DNA from: Promethearchaeota archaeon Loki_b31
Lineage (GTDB): Archaea > Asgardarchaeota > Lokiarchaeia > Sigyniarchaeales > SOKP01
Direction of reading: 5' to 3'
Assembly: GCA_005222975.1 (NCBI GenBank)
Contig: NJBI01000001.1
Location: 106,571-155,530 of the forward strand
DNA: 48,960 nt
The number at the start of each line of letters is the position of its first letter. Position 1 is the stretch's first letter. Shown here piece by piece: positions 35,147 to 43,442 of this stretch. The notes below the pieces were generated by a model, which was given only the letters and a program-made list of their open reading frames with translations, did no database searches and was not told the origin of the DNA. Position numbers and translations under genes: made by a program.

Positions 35147-36157
35147 TTATAATTTCTTGACGATTAAATCTGCCAAACGATTGGAATAACCCCACTCGTT
35201 ATCGTACCAGCTAACAACACCACAGAAAGTACCACCGATTACCTTGGTCCACAAGCTAGAGAAAATAGAACTTGCGGGATTGCCTACAATATCGGTAGTT
35301 ACTATTGCATCCTCGGTATATTCTAAAATTCCTTTTAGATAACCCGATGCAGCTTCTTTCATTTTAGCGTTAACATCTTCTACTGTTGTAGATTTCCCTA
35401 GATTTACTTTTAAATCAACAACGCTCCCGTTTGGGGTTGGAATACGCATTGCGATACCATCCATTTTACCGTTTAATTCTGGAAACACGACACCAATCGC
35501 TTTAGCTGCACCAGTGGAAGTTGGAACGATGTTTGCTGCACAAGCTCGACCCCGAATCATTTTTATGGGATCATCTTTTCTTGCTGTATCAACTGGTCGT
35601 TGGTCGCCAGTATATGAATGAACTGTAGTCATCATTCCGTTAACAATTCCATAATTGTCCATTAATACCTTTACTACTGGACCTAAACAATTCGTTGTAC
35701 AAGATGCCATAGAAATGATTTTATGCTCGTTAGTTAATTTATCGTCGTTACAACCTATTACAACGGTAAAATCAGGATTTCCCGCAGGTGCACTAATTAA
35801 GACTTTCTTAGCTCCAGCCTCTAAATGCTTTGCAGCGCCCTCTCTTTTCGTAAAGAATCCAGTGGATTCGAGAGCAACATCTATATTGTTACTAGCATGT
35901 GGTAAGTTTGCTGGGTCTCGTTCTGCAGTAATAGGAATTTCCTTTCCATTTATTATCAAAGATTTTTCCTTAGCCTCGACAGTTCCTTTAAATCGCCCAA
36001 AAACAGAATCGTATTTTAAGACATAAGCCAAGTATTTTGGTTCGAATAAATCATTAATGGATACAATTTCAATTTCGTTAGGATATTTCTCTACTACAGT
36101 TCGGAAGAAATTTCGTCCGATTCTACCGAATCCGTTAATTGCTACTCTTTTAGCCAT
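35147..36157 (-). CDS. gap: Type I glyceraldehyde-3-phosphate dehydrogenase
   Basis: 336 residues, phosphorylating GAPDH of the bacterial/eukaryotic class: 'INGFGRIGRN' (NAD-binding loop, 7-16), Asp36 in 'INDL' (the NAD-preferring acid), catalytic Cys153 in 'SMASCTTNC', His180 in 'TTVHSYTGDQ', and the C-terminal 'SWYDNEWGYS'. It interconverts glyceraldehyde-3-phosphate and 1,3-bisphosphoglycerate in glycolysis and gluconeogenesis. Most archaea use the unrelated-looking type II enzyme, so this points to transfer or to the mixed gene stock of Asgard lineages. It stands alone and is divergent from the M20 peptidases. Confidence 0.96.
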   Translation of the reverse strand: MAKRVAINGFGRIGRNFFRTVVEKYPNEIEIVSINDLFEPKYLAYVLKYDSVFGRFKGTVEAKEKSLIINGKEIPITAERDPANLPHASNNIDVALESTGFFTKREGAAKHLEAGAKKVLISAPAGNPDFTVVIGCNDDKLTNEHKIISMASCTTNCLGPVVKVLMDNYGIVNGMMTTVHSYTGDQRPVDTARKDDPIKMIRGRACAANIVPTSTGAAKAIGVVFPELNGKMDGIAMRIPTPNGSVVDLKVNLGKSTTVEDVNAKMKEAASGYLKGILEYTEDAIVTTDIVGNPASSIFSSLWTKVIGGTFCGVVSWYDNEWGYSNRLADLIVKKL

Positions 36158-36297
36158 CTATTATCACTTTAAATTATTATTTCGAGTTCTTTTTATTTAA
36201 AAAGATAATTAATTATGTGATCGTTAGTTTTTTAATTTTTTAGTTTTATATACATCCACATCAAATATGTATCTAATAAGAATTTGTGAGGATAATA

Positions 36298-37524
36298 ATG
36301 GAAAGTATTGAAAAAGCGATTATAGAAAAAATAGAAGAAATGCGGGAGGAGATAATATATTTTCATAAGCAAATCGTTCAAATTCCTTCCGAGAATCCAC
36401 CAGGTAAGTATAAACAGATAGCACAGTTCGTTCAGAATAAATTTGAAGAGCTTGGTCTTAAAACTTTTGTAAAACGAAATAATGTAGTAGGGAAGTATCA
36501 AAATCTAACGGGACCCTCTTTGTTATTATATGGTCATATGGATACGGTCCCTGCTTATAAGGGATGGACAGAAGATCCATTTGGAGGTCATATAATTGAT
36601 GGAAAAATATATGGTCGAGGAGCGTGTGACGATAAAGCATGTGTAACTGCAGAAATTTTTGCAACTAAAGCCTTGTTTGAGTTAGGTATTAAATTTGAGG
36701 GAAGTTTAACATTAATTTCGGCAATAGACGAAGAAACAGGTGGGTTCAATGGTGTTAGATATCTATTGGATAAGGGACATATTAATGGCGATGCTTGTCT
36801 ATTGGGAGATGGGCGCGGAGGATTTCCAGCAGCCTATACTGGAGGATTCTTACTTGTTACATTTTTAATTAAAGGAAAAAAGGCTCACGCTTTAAGTTTT
36901 CCCGACATTCCAATTTATAGAAATGAGTTTTCTGGAGTCAATGCTATACAAAAAATGATTGGCGTGATGAATTTTTTGACTCAATTACAAGCAGAGTTCC
37001 TCAATACTGAAACTAAATATCCAAATTTTCCAGGACATCCTTCTAAAGTAAGTACTGTCAATATAGCAAAGATTGATGGGGGAGACAAATTATCTGTTGT
37101 ACCAGATAAATGTTTGTTATACTATATTATCAATACCATTCCAGAACAAGATGTTGAAAGTATAAAGACACGCATTTTAGAGTTCATAGAAGCTGCTAAA
37201 AAAGAAGATCCTGACTTGAACATCAATGTTCAATTTACAATGTCTTTTGAACCATTTGCATCAGACATTAATTCTAAATTCGCTAAAGCTGTTCAAAAAG
37301 CCGTGAATACAGTATATAGTGAAGATAGAGAGTTTAAATTATTCCAATCCGCAAATGATGGGCATTGGTTTCATGAAAAGGGAATTAAAACGATACTAAT
37401 GGGAACTGGAACTCATGAAAATAATGTACATGCAGAGGATGAGTTTGTATCTATTAACGATTTAATTGATACAACAAAAATATTTGCTTTAACTGCATTC
37501 AATTATTTAAGAAGTAAAGATTAA
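36298..37524 (+). CDS. M20 family metallopeptidase (ArgE/DapE-like), copy 1
   Basis: About 408 residues with the di-zinc site of M20: 'YGHMDTVP' (His, Asp), 'GRGACDDKACVTAE' (bridging Asp), 'DEETGG' (catalytic Glu and Glu ligand), 'LGDGRGG' (Asp) and a C-terminal His in 'GTHENNVHAEDEF'. The lid domain lies between. ATG at 36298 is preferred to the in-frame GTG at 36286 because GTGAGG sits just before it. A tandem copy begins 27 bases downstream. Likely removes an acyl or aminoacyl group from small substrates (acetylornithine, succinyl-DAP or dipeptides); which one cannot be decided. Confidence 0.9.
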   Translation: MESIEKAIIEKIEEMREEIIYFHKQIVQIPSENPPGKYKQIAQFVQNKFEELGLKTFVKRNNVVGKYQNLTGPSLLLYGHMDTVPAYKGWTEDPFGGHIIDGKIYGRGACDDKACVTAEIFATKALFELGIKFEGSLTLISAIDEETGGFNGVRYLLDKGHINGDACLLGDGRGGFPAAYTGGFLLVTFLIKGKKAHALSFPDIPIYRNEFSGVNAIQKMIGVMNFLTQLQAEFLNTETKYPNFPGHPSKVSTVNIAKIDGGDKLSVVPDKCLLYYIINTIPEQDVESIKTRILEFIEAAKKEDPDLNINVQFTMSFEPFASDINSKFAKAVQKAVNTVYSEDREFKLFQSANDGHWFHEKGIKTILMGTGTHENNVHAEDEFVSINDLIDTTKIFALTAFNYLRSKD

Positions 37525-37551
37525 TTAAATTATTATAAAAGGAGATTAAAC

Positions 37552-38772
37552 ATGGCTGATTTAGAAAAACTAATTATAGATAAAATAGATAACTTAATGG
37601 ATGAGATTATTGCATTTCATCAAAAAATAGTGCAGATTCCCTCAGAAAATCCGCCTTCGAAGTACAAAGAGGTAGCTAAATTTACAGAGAATAAAATGAA
37701 AGAAATTGGGTTGAAAACCCAAATTAAAAGAAATAATGTTGTAGGAGAACTGGAAGGAGGAGAAGGCAAGGCTTTAATTTTTTACGGTCATTACGATACT
37801 GTTGAAGCGTTTAAAGGATGGACGCACGATCCTTTCGGTGGAGAAATAATTGACGGCAAAATATATGGACGCGGAGCTTCTGACGATAAATCCTCTGTAA
37901 CTGCGGAGTTGTTCGCCACTCAAGCGTTAATAGAAGCAGGAATTAAACTAAAAGGAAAATTGATTCTTACCGCTGTAGGTGACGAGGAAACGGGAGGCCT
38001 ACGAGGGATAGAATATCTGCTCAGTAACGAAATCGTAAAAGGGGACGCGTGTTTGCTAGGGGATGCACCTTGCGATTATCCTTTTGGATACACTGGTGGG
38101 ACGATGTATGTTACATTTACAATTAAAGGAAAGCAAGCCCACGGTTTAAGCGCTCCAGATTTGCCCGTACCTTACCGAAACGAACAATCGGGCGTTAATA
38201 CTATTGAAAGAATGGTTAAAATCATGAATTTCTTGTTGGAGTTAAATAAAGAATTCGTAGAGAAAAAAACAAAATATCCATTAATGGACGATTGTACTAC
38301 ATATGTCAGCAACATAAACCTAGCAGAAATTCACGGGGGAAATAAGATAACTACCGTGCCTGATAGATGTTACTTACATTGCAGCGTAAACACGATCCCA
38401 GAACAAGATATTGAAAGCATAAAGAAACGAATATTAGATTTCGTGGAAGAATATAAAAAACAAGATCCCGATTTAGATATTTCAGTACAAATTCCGATTT
38501 CAATGGAACCTTTCGTGATCGACGATACATCTGACTTTGCAAAAGCTGTAAAGAAATCAGCTGAAGGTGTTTACAAAGAAGAAAGAGAGTTCAAATTGTT
38601 CATGCCTTCAACTGACGCTCATTGGTTCCAAGAAAGGGAGATCGACACGATCTTAGTCGGCGCTTCAGCTATGGATAATAATTGGCATGCAGCTAACGAA
38701 TTCGTTTATATCGACGACCTGATTAAAACTACTAAATTATATGCTTTAACAGCGTTAAATTATCTGAAATAA
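37552..38772 (+). CDS. M20 family metallopeptidase (ArgE/DapE-like), copy 2
   Basis: 406 residues, close tandem paralogue of the previous gene, with the same metal and catalytic residues ('YGHYDTVEAFKGW', 'GRGASDDKSSVTAE', 'DEETGG', 'LGDAPCD', 'NNWHAANEF'). GGAG lies 7 bases before the ATG. Copy 1 has an extra Cys pair (ACDDKAC) around the bridging Asp where this copy has Ser (ASDDKSS). The two are probably co-transcribed and may have diverged in substrate, or form heteromers. Confidence 0.9.
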   Translation: MADLEKLIIDKIDNLMDEIIAFHQKIVQIPSENPPSKYKEVAKFTENKMKEIGLKTQIKRNNVVGELEGGEGKALIFYGHYDTVEAFKGWTHDPFGGEIIDGKIYGRGASDDKSSVTAELFATQALIEAGIKLKGKLILTAVGDEETGGLRGIEYLLSNEIVKGDACLLGDAPCDYPFGYTGGTMYVTFTIKGKQAHGLSAPDLPVPYRNEQSGVNTIERMVKIMNFLLELNKEFVEKKTKYPLMDDCTTYVSNINLAEIHGGNKITTVPDRCYLHCSVNTIPEQDIESIKKRILDFVEEYKKQDPDLDISVQIPISMEPFVIDDTSDFAKAVKKSAEGVYKEEREFKLFMPSTDAHWFQEREIDTILVGASAMDNNWHAANEFVYIDDLIKTTKLYALTALNYLK

Positions 38773-38774
38773 CA

Positions 38775-39461
38775 TTATTTTATAATTTCTTTTATTTTTT
38801 GCATTATACAAAAAACTGATTGAAAACTTTTAGGACTGAATTTGACCATATCTATCTCATTTTGATGAATATTTAACACTTCAAGAGCGTCTGGATCGTT
38901 ACTATATTTTTTATATAATTCTTTGATTTTAATCTCAAGTGGACTATAATATTCTTCCCACCAAGCTTCCTCTGGCAAAGAAAAGTGTTCAATTAATTTA
39001 TAACCACAACTAGCAATTATATGACGTTTTTCGAAAAAGTGCTTAATTTCGTCATGAATTACCAAGAAACCCTTAGGTTTAAGTAGCCTATTCCATCCTC
39101 TTAGACTTTTTTCAACGCCTAGCGTTGTTATTGATCCCTCAGCCCAAATGATATCAAAACTATTGTCTGGAAATTTAATATCTAGTAATGAGCATTTAAT
39201 AGCCTTTACTCTATTGGTTAAGCCTTCTTGTTCAATTTTTCTACTTAGTTTGTCCAAATGATCTTGATCAATATCGATTCCTAATATTTCACCATCACTT
39301 AATTTTGCTAATTCCATGGTGGGAACTCCGGAACCACAACCAATGTCTAATATCCGGGGGTTCTCCAATTTTGGAAGTTTTTGAAAGGCTTCTATGGTGT
39401 ACTTACTGAATACTTTTCTAAAGTGATCTAAATCAAGCTCATTTAACATTTCTTCAGTCAA
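38775..39461 (-). CDS. Class I SAM-dependent methyltransferase
   Basis: 228 residues with motif I 'ILDIGCGSGVPTMELAKL' (about 37-54), the strand-2 acid in 'ILGIDIDQDHLDKL', 'FDIIWAEGSI' and 'WNRLLKPKGFLVIHD'. It looks like the small-molecule (UbiE/Trm-like) methyltransferases. Convergent with the M20 gene, with 2 bases between the two stops. Substrate unknown. Confidence 0.85.
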   Translation of the reverse strand: MTEEMLNELDLDHFRKVFSKYTIEAFQKLPKLENPRILDIGCGSGVPTMELAKLSDGEILGIDIDQDHLDKLSRKIEQEGLTNRVKAIKCSLLDIKFPDNSFDIIWAEGSITTLGVEKSLRGWNRLLKPKGFLVIHDEIKHFFEKRHIIASCGYKLIEHFSLPEEAWWEEYYSPLEIKIKELYKKYSNDPDALEVLNIHQNEIDMVKFSPKSFQSVFCIMQKIKEIIK

Positions 39462-39550
39462 GAGTTATTTACCCATTGCAATTATAAGTAACTTACTCAT
39501 TTAAATGTCAAGGATAAAAGTTAGAATAAAATTAAAGTTTAAGATTGCAC

Positions 39551-40018
39551 TTAATCAAGTTGTTTTTTACTGCTTAGGTTTTCTTTTAAATTAGTTAGCG
39601 CACCTGACCACGCTTTTTCAAAATAATCACGAGCTTTTTGCCACTTGGGATCATCTCTCCAACCAGAGTGGAAGAGAAAAAGAGTGGTTTTTTTCGGATC
39701 ATCAGAACTAGAGGAAAAAACGACTACTACATGTGTCAAAGGATCACAGAAATTCATAAAAGATTGAAACCTTTCTGGACCTTTCCATTCGAATGATAGA
39801 AATTTATCTTTTTCAATGCTGGTAATCTTGCAACCTATTGTACTATTAATTTCCCGATTCTGGGGGTCCCAAAATAGCTCGTATTTTCCTCCAACTTTAG
39901 GTTCAACCTCGGCTTTCTCAGGCAGCCACGATTCTAATTTCTCGTTAACTGTGAACAAATTGAAAGCTTGATTAACACCACAGTTTAATTCTATTTCAAT
40001 CTGAATAATTTTTTGCAT
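39551..40018 (-). CDS. SRPBCC (AHSA1-like) domain protein
   Basis: 155 residues with the START/AHSA1 pattern: 'GVNQAFNLFTVNEKLESWLP' (helix and first strands), 'VGGKYELFW', 'FLSFEWKGP' and a long C-terminal helix beginning 'WQKARDYFEKAWSGALTNLK'. Such domains bind hydrophobic ligands in a closed pocket. No catalytic residue is evident. Confidence 0.85.
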   Translation of the reverse strand: MQKIIQIEIELNCGVNQAFNLFTVNEKLESWLPEKAEVEPKVGGKYELFWDPQNREINSTIGCKITSIEKDKFLSFEWKGPERFQSFMNFCDPLTHVVVVFSSSSDDPKKTTLFLFHSGWRDDPKWQKARDYFEKAWSGALTNLKENLSSKKQLD

Positions 40019-40073
40019 GATTACTACAATTAAAGTAGGTTAGTTATATAAAAATAAGTTTATTTTTAATATT

Positions 40074-40739
40074 TTAATAAATAAACGGTATCAGTTTTTT
40101 GCTTTTCTTTTTGTAATTAGTGAATTCTTCTCCAAAAGTCTCATAAAGAAGTCTTTCTTCTTCATTTATTCTCATTTTAAACACGATAAAATAGAAAATC
40201 GAAACGAATAAAAGCGTTATTATACTTCTAAAGACTAAACCGAACCCAATAACAGCTAATAATGACCCAGAATACATTGGATTCCGAATATGTTTGTAAA
40301 CCCCTTCGGTATAAAGTTCGTGGTCCTCCTCCGTTATTAATTCACCTGAACCGAACTTGCCAAGCTGTACTCGTCCTACAATAACTAAGATACCTGCTGA
40401 GAGATAAATAACGAATCCAATATAACTAACAATATAATTATCCCAGAATGGTAGTATCGATGATATTAGTAGCATATTCTCATAAAAAGCAGCAATTAAT
40501 AAGAATGGTGATGACATAAACATCAATAATATTAAGAAATCATATATTTTTGAAGGATTTCTCTCTTTCGTTAGAGGGCGTATCAATGTATCTGCAAAAG
40601 CAGTTATATAATTCGTTAATAAATATAAAACGTAAATGGATACTGTATAAATTTCTGGAACAAGTAGAATATAGAATATATTTGGATAAATAATTTGAAG
40701 TATTACAAATAATATGATTTTTTTACTAATATCTTTCAT
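40074..40739 (-). CDS. ICMT/PEMT-like membrane methyltransferase
   Basis: About 221 residues with five or six hydrophobic helices and the isoprenylcysteine carboxyl methyltransferase signature near the C-terminus: 'GVYKHIRNPMYSG' followed by a hydrophobic stretch and 'RINEEERLLYETFGEEFTNY'. Enzymes of this fold methylate isoprenoid-linked thiols, phospholipids or small thiols at the membrane. ATG at 40739 is chosen because GGAAAG precedes it; a TTG eight codons earlier is also in frame. Confidence 0.85.
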   Translation of the reverse strand: MKDISKKIILFVILQIIYPNIFYILLVPEIYTVSIYVLYLLTNYITAFADTLIRPLTKERNPSKIYDFLILLMFMSSPFLLIAAFYENMLLISSILPFWDNYIVSYIGFVIYLSAGILVIVGRVQLGKFGSGELITEEDHELYTEGVYKHIRNPMYSGSLLAVIGFGLVFRSIITLLFVSIFYFIVFKMRINEEERLLYETFGEEFTNYKKKSKKLIPFIY

Positions 40740-40833
40740 CTTTATTCTTTCCTTATAATACAATTGTAATTTACTGATCTTTATAGAGAAACTAAAGAAT
40801 AAAAATTATTTTAAAAATAAAAATTACTATAAA

Positions 40834-41610
40834 TTAGGTTTCCTCTTCTTCCTCGCTAAATTCCTTGCCTAACAAGCGCATAACGGCATCTGCGAGTTTG
40901 TTTTGACTTCGACTCATAATACCTTTAATTTTTCCTTCTTTTCCAAGCACTCGCAAATTTATAGCGTTCCAAACGGACGATGGTTCTCCTTTTACTTTCT
41001 TGAATCTATCGCGATAAACCTTTACGCTAATATTTTCGTAGTTCTTTGAGGCTTCTGTACATTTAAAACATAGAATACACTTATCAATGTCTACAACTAC
41101 TTCCTTTCCTTCCCGAGACATAGCGCCAACAGCACATTCTTCCGCGAATGCGTCAATAACTTTGTTATCTTTTTCTTCGCAAGTAATTGTAATAGAACCG
41201 TCTACTACCTTGCGAACCTTCTGACCGTTCTCTAAAGTGCGAACCTCTTCCTCAAATTCTGGAAGAGAACCGTTTTCGACCAATAATATCTTGTTTTCTC
41301 CGTTTATAATTAGTTCCAAAGTGTATCCAGGGCAGATCCAAGTGCAACTTCCGCACCAGATGCATTTCTCTACGTCAACTACGATTTTTTTGTCAGATTC
41401 TACCCTCATTTCTTCTGGCGTTCCGATTGCCGTCTTTTTTAAAGGCTCGTCGTAAATTGAAATGGTTACGGGACAAACTCGGTGACAAAAACCACACTCA
41501 AGACACTTGCTTTCGTCGTATTTTAGAATCATTTCGTGGTTTAACATTTTATAAATGTAATGAGTAATATTTGTATCAATCTCGATTGCTTTTTTAGCTG
41601 GTAACGACAT
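40834..41610 (-). CDS. Polyferredoxin-like electron-transfer protein
   Basis: 258 residues with two classic [4Fe-4S] ferredoxin motifs, Cys36/39/42/46 followed by Pro and Cys83/86/89/93 followed by Pro. A third set, Cys178/181/184, probably uses Cys159 as its fourth ligand. Between clusters 2 and 3 lies an insert of about 65 residues with beta-strand character. The C-terminal tail is very acidic ('EFSEEEEET'). No membrane segment. As the last gene of the AOR-HdrA-MvhD cluster it probably passes electrons within that complex or to free ferredoxin; the exact partner is inferred. Confidence 0.85.
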   Translation of the reverse strand: MSLPAKKAIEIDTNITHYIYKMLNHEMILKYDESKCLECGFCHRVCPVTISIYDEPLKKTAIGTPEEMRVESDKKIVVDVEKCIWCGSCTWICPGYTLELIINGENKILLVENGSLPEFEEEVRTLENGQKVRKVVDGSITITCEEKDNKVIDAFAEECAVGAMSREGKEVVVDIDKCILCFKCTEASKNYENISVKVYRDRFKKVKGEPSSVWNAINLRVLGKEGKIKGIMSRSQNKLADAVMRLLGKEFSEEEEET

Positions 41611-41684
41611 AATTCTTCACATCTATTTTTCTTTATTATTAATTAAAAATATTATTTTTTTTGTATTTTTAATAATTATGTTTT

Positions 41685-42815
41685 TTATAACTCCATTTCG
41701 CTTATTGCTTTCCCAGATCTAAAGGGTATATCTTCCAAGCTCTCACCAGCATTGTAACCGAACTTTTCTTTAAATGAGTCGTTTAGCGATTGAAAGTACA
41801 GAGATAACGGTAAATGCGTTGGGCAATTATTATCACAGTTGCCGCATTCTACGCACCGGTCAGCAACGTGGGCAATTCGAGTTAATTGATACGTCTCTTT
41901 ATTAATAGTTTTTGCTTTTCGCTTCTTCGTTAGAATACAGTCAACGCAGTAACAAACAGGGCACCCTCTAATGCACATTCCACACATAGTACATGCTTGT
42001 AGTTTAATCATCTTTTCCTCTTGAGAAAGCTTATCCCATTCTTCTAAATCCTTGGCTCTTTTTGCTAGGGCTATTTCTCTGATTTCTTTAAGCTTTTCTG
42101 CGTCTTTTGTTTTCATGTCATCAGGTAATGGCTTCTTGTTAATTTTAGATTTTTCTACAAGTTCTTCCCCTTTAGTAGAATATACTTTAAGGATAATTTC
42201 GTCAGAATCGATAGGCAATATTAGATCACTAATTCCCAAATCAGCTACAACCGGAACTTTTCTAACACAGCGCGTACAATTTTCTGCTATGTCTAAACCT
42301 ACTTCTTTAGTGCTTCCATCTTCAAATTTAAGAATTAACCCTTTGTCTCCGATCTTTTCCTTAACCACTTTAGTCGGATCAATATCGTTCATCTTCTTTA
42401 TCTGGCGAGAGACGTTTATAACCATTCCTCTATCTTCAAAAGCAATGATAAAAAGATTATCTAAATTGACCTGTCTAATTTTTACTAACTCAATTATCCC
42501 CCTGGTATCGCAAGGGCGAGCAATAAGTCCTACTTTTTCTTTCAATGCTCCGTTAACTGATTTATGCAAAAACTTCGCAGCTGAATCTGTTCTAGCGTAC
42601 CCATATGCAATTAGGTTAGTTAAGGGAAAACCCGAAATATCTTCTGGTTTCTCGTAGAGTTCTGGAGAAATAGTAAATCTATCCTCTTTCTGAGTTTTTT
42701 TATCTACCCTTACCTTTGCCCCAATTATTTTGCTAACAACCTTTTCCTTTAATAACGTTGTTAGTAATTTAGGAAAATCTTCAATCTTTATTAGATATTC
42801 GTCTATAGTATCCAT
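41685..42815 (-). CDS. FrhB/FdhB-like flavo-iron-sulfur protein
   Basis: About 376 residues. The FrhB/FdhB-type domain (about 1-210) includes 'IARPCDTRGIIELVKIRQVN' (Cys102) and 'ENCTRCVRK' (Cys180, Cys183). Two ferredoxin-like clusters follow: Cys275/278/281/285, with further Cys288/290/293 in 'PVCYCVDC', then Cys321/324/327/331. FrhB-type subunits carry FAD and exchange hydride with F420 or NAD(P); fused or paired with HdrA they feed electrons into flavin-based bifurcation. ATG at 42815 follows GGAAATC and is preferred to the TTG at 42824. The SECIS-like hairpin lies about 107 bases upstream, so this gene is probably on the same transcript. Confidence 0.85.
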   Translation of the reverse strand: MDTIDEYLIKIEDFPKLLTTLLKEKVVSKIIGAKVRVDKKTQKEDRFTISPELYEKPEDISGFPLTNLIAYGYARTDSAAKFLHKSVNGALKEKVGLIARPCDTRGIIELVKIRQVNLDNLFIIAFEDRGMVINVSRQIKKMNDIDPTKVVKEKIGDKGLILKFEDGSTKEVGLDIAENCTRCVRKVPVVADLGISDLILPIDSDEIILKVYSTKGEELVEKSKINKKPLPDDMKTKDAEKLKEIREIALAKRAKDLEEWDKLSQEEKMIKLQACTMCGMCIRGCPVCYCVDCILTKKRKAKTINKETYQLTRIAHVADRCVECGNCDNNCPTHLPLSLYFQSLNDSFKEKFGYNAGESLEDIPFRSGKAISEMEL

Positions 42816-42921
42816 GATTTCCAACTCAAAACTGTATATTTATTTTCTTGTTTTTGATTTAATTTTTTTAATAAAATTTTAAACTTTTTTTTGATATATT
42901 AATTTTTATAACATTTTTTTA

Positions 42922-42994
42922 ATGTGTTATATGGTGCTCCCATTTCTTCAGCTGAGTTCTCGTTTTTTTAACTCAGCCTCATTAGCTAACACAT
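42922..42994 (-). promoter_or_regulatory. SECIS element in the mvhD 3' region, eukaryote-like core
   Basis: It begins with the first base after the mvhD stop codon. In the transcript, an 8-bp basal stem (ATGTGTTA with TAACACAT) encloses a short further stem (GCT with AGC) and unpaired bases. Then comes AUGA (42979-42982), a 9-bp helix (GGCTGAGTT, 42970-42978, with AACTCAGCT, 42950-42958, the closing pair G-U), an 11-base apical loop AAAAAAACGAG, and GAAG on the 3' side. AUGA opposite GA next to a helix with unpaired A residues at its tip is the kink-turn plan of eukaryotic SECIS elements, as reported for Lokiarchaeota. It lies downstream of five in-frame UGA codons. Confidence 0.82.
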
Positions 42995-43429
42995 TTATTT
43001 TTTTGAGGAGTTTTTATTTTTTTTACGTAATGGGTTCGGTCCAAGTTTCCGTATTTCTTCATCAAAAGAACTTGCTACTTCCCGATATTTCGAACCTTCT
43101 GCTGAACTGCAATATTCCATTTTTATTCTATTTGGGTTAAGTCCAACGGTTTTAAGCACTTCTTTTAGATAAGCGATTGATCTATGTGCAAAATAGTTAC
43201 CTTTTTCATAATCACATTCTCCTGGGTATCATCCAACAACGAGTATTCCGTCAGCACCTCTCCCAAAACCTCTCATGATTACGTCCGCTCCAACACGGCC
43301 TGTGCATGGAACTAAAACGGTCCTTAAAGAAGTGGGGTATTGAGCCCTAATAGTTCCCGCCATATCAGCTGCACCATAGCCTCATTTTAAACATAAAAAG
43401 GATAAAATTTTTACATCGTCGTCTTTCAT
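42995..43429 (-). CDS. mvhD: MvhD/VhuD selenoprotein (two UGA-encoded Sec)
   Basis: 144 residues when UGA is read as selenocysteine at residues 16 (43384-43382) and 67 (43231-43229). The frame is otherwise open from ATG 43429 to TAA. Motifs match the hydrogenase/heterodisulfide reductase delta subunit: 'FLCLKUGYGAADMAG', 'LVPCTGRVG' (Cys42), 'GUYPGECDYEKGN' (Cys72) and 'MEYCSSAEGSKY' (Cys107). Both UGA codons stand where homologues have Cys ligands of the [2Fe-2S] cluster. MvhD transfers electrons between HdrA and its redox partner. The start lies 14 bases after the hdrA stop; a SECIS-like hairpin follows its own stop directly. Confidence 0.92.
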
Positions 43430-43442
43430 TTTAATTACCTCT

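Noticed and set aside
42052..42657. A 201-codon plus-strand frame inside the FrhB-like gene
   Set aside because: Antisense to a gene with clear cluster motifs; Ser/Phe-rich composition is typical of shadow frames in this AT-rich DNA.
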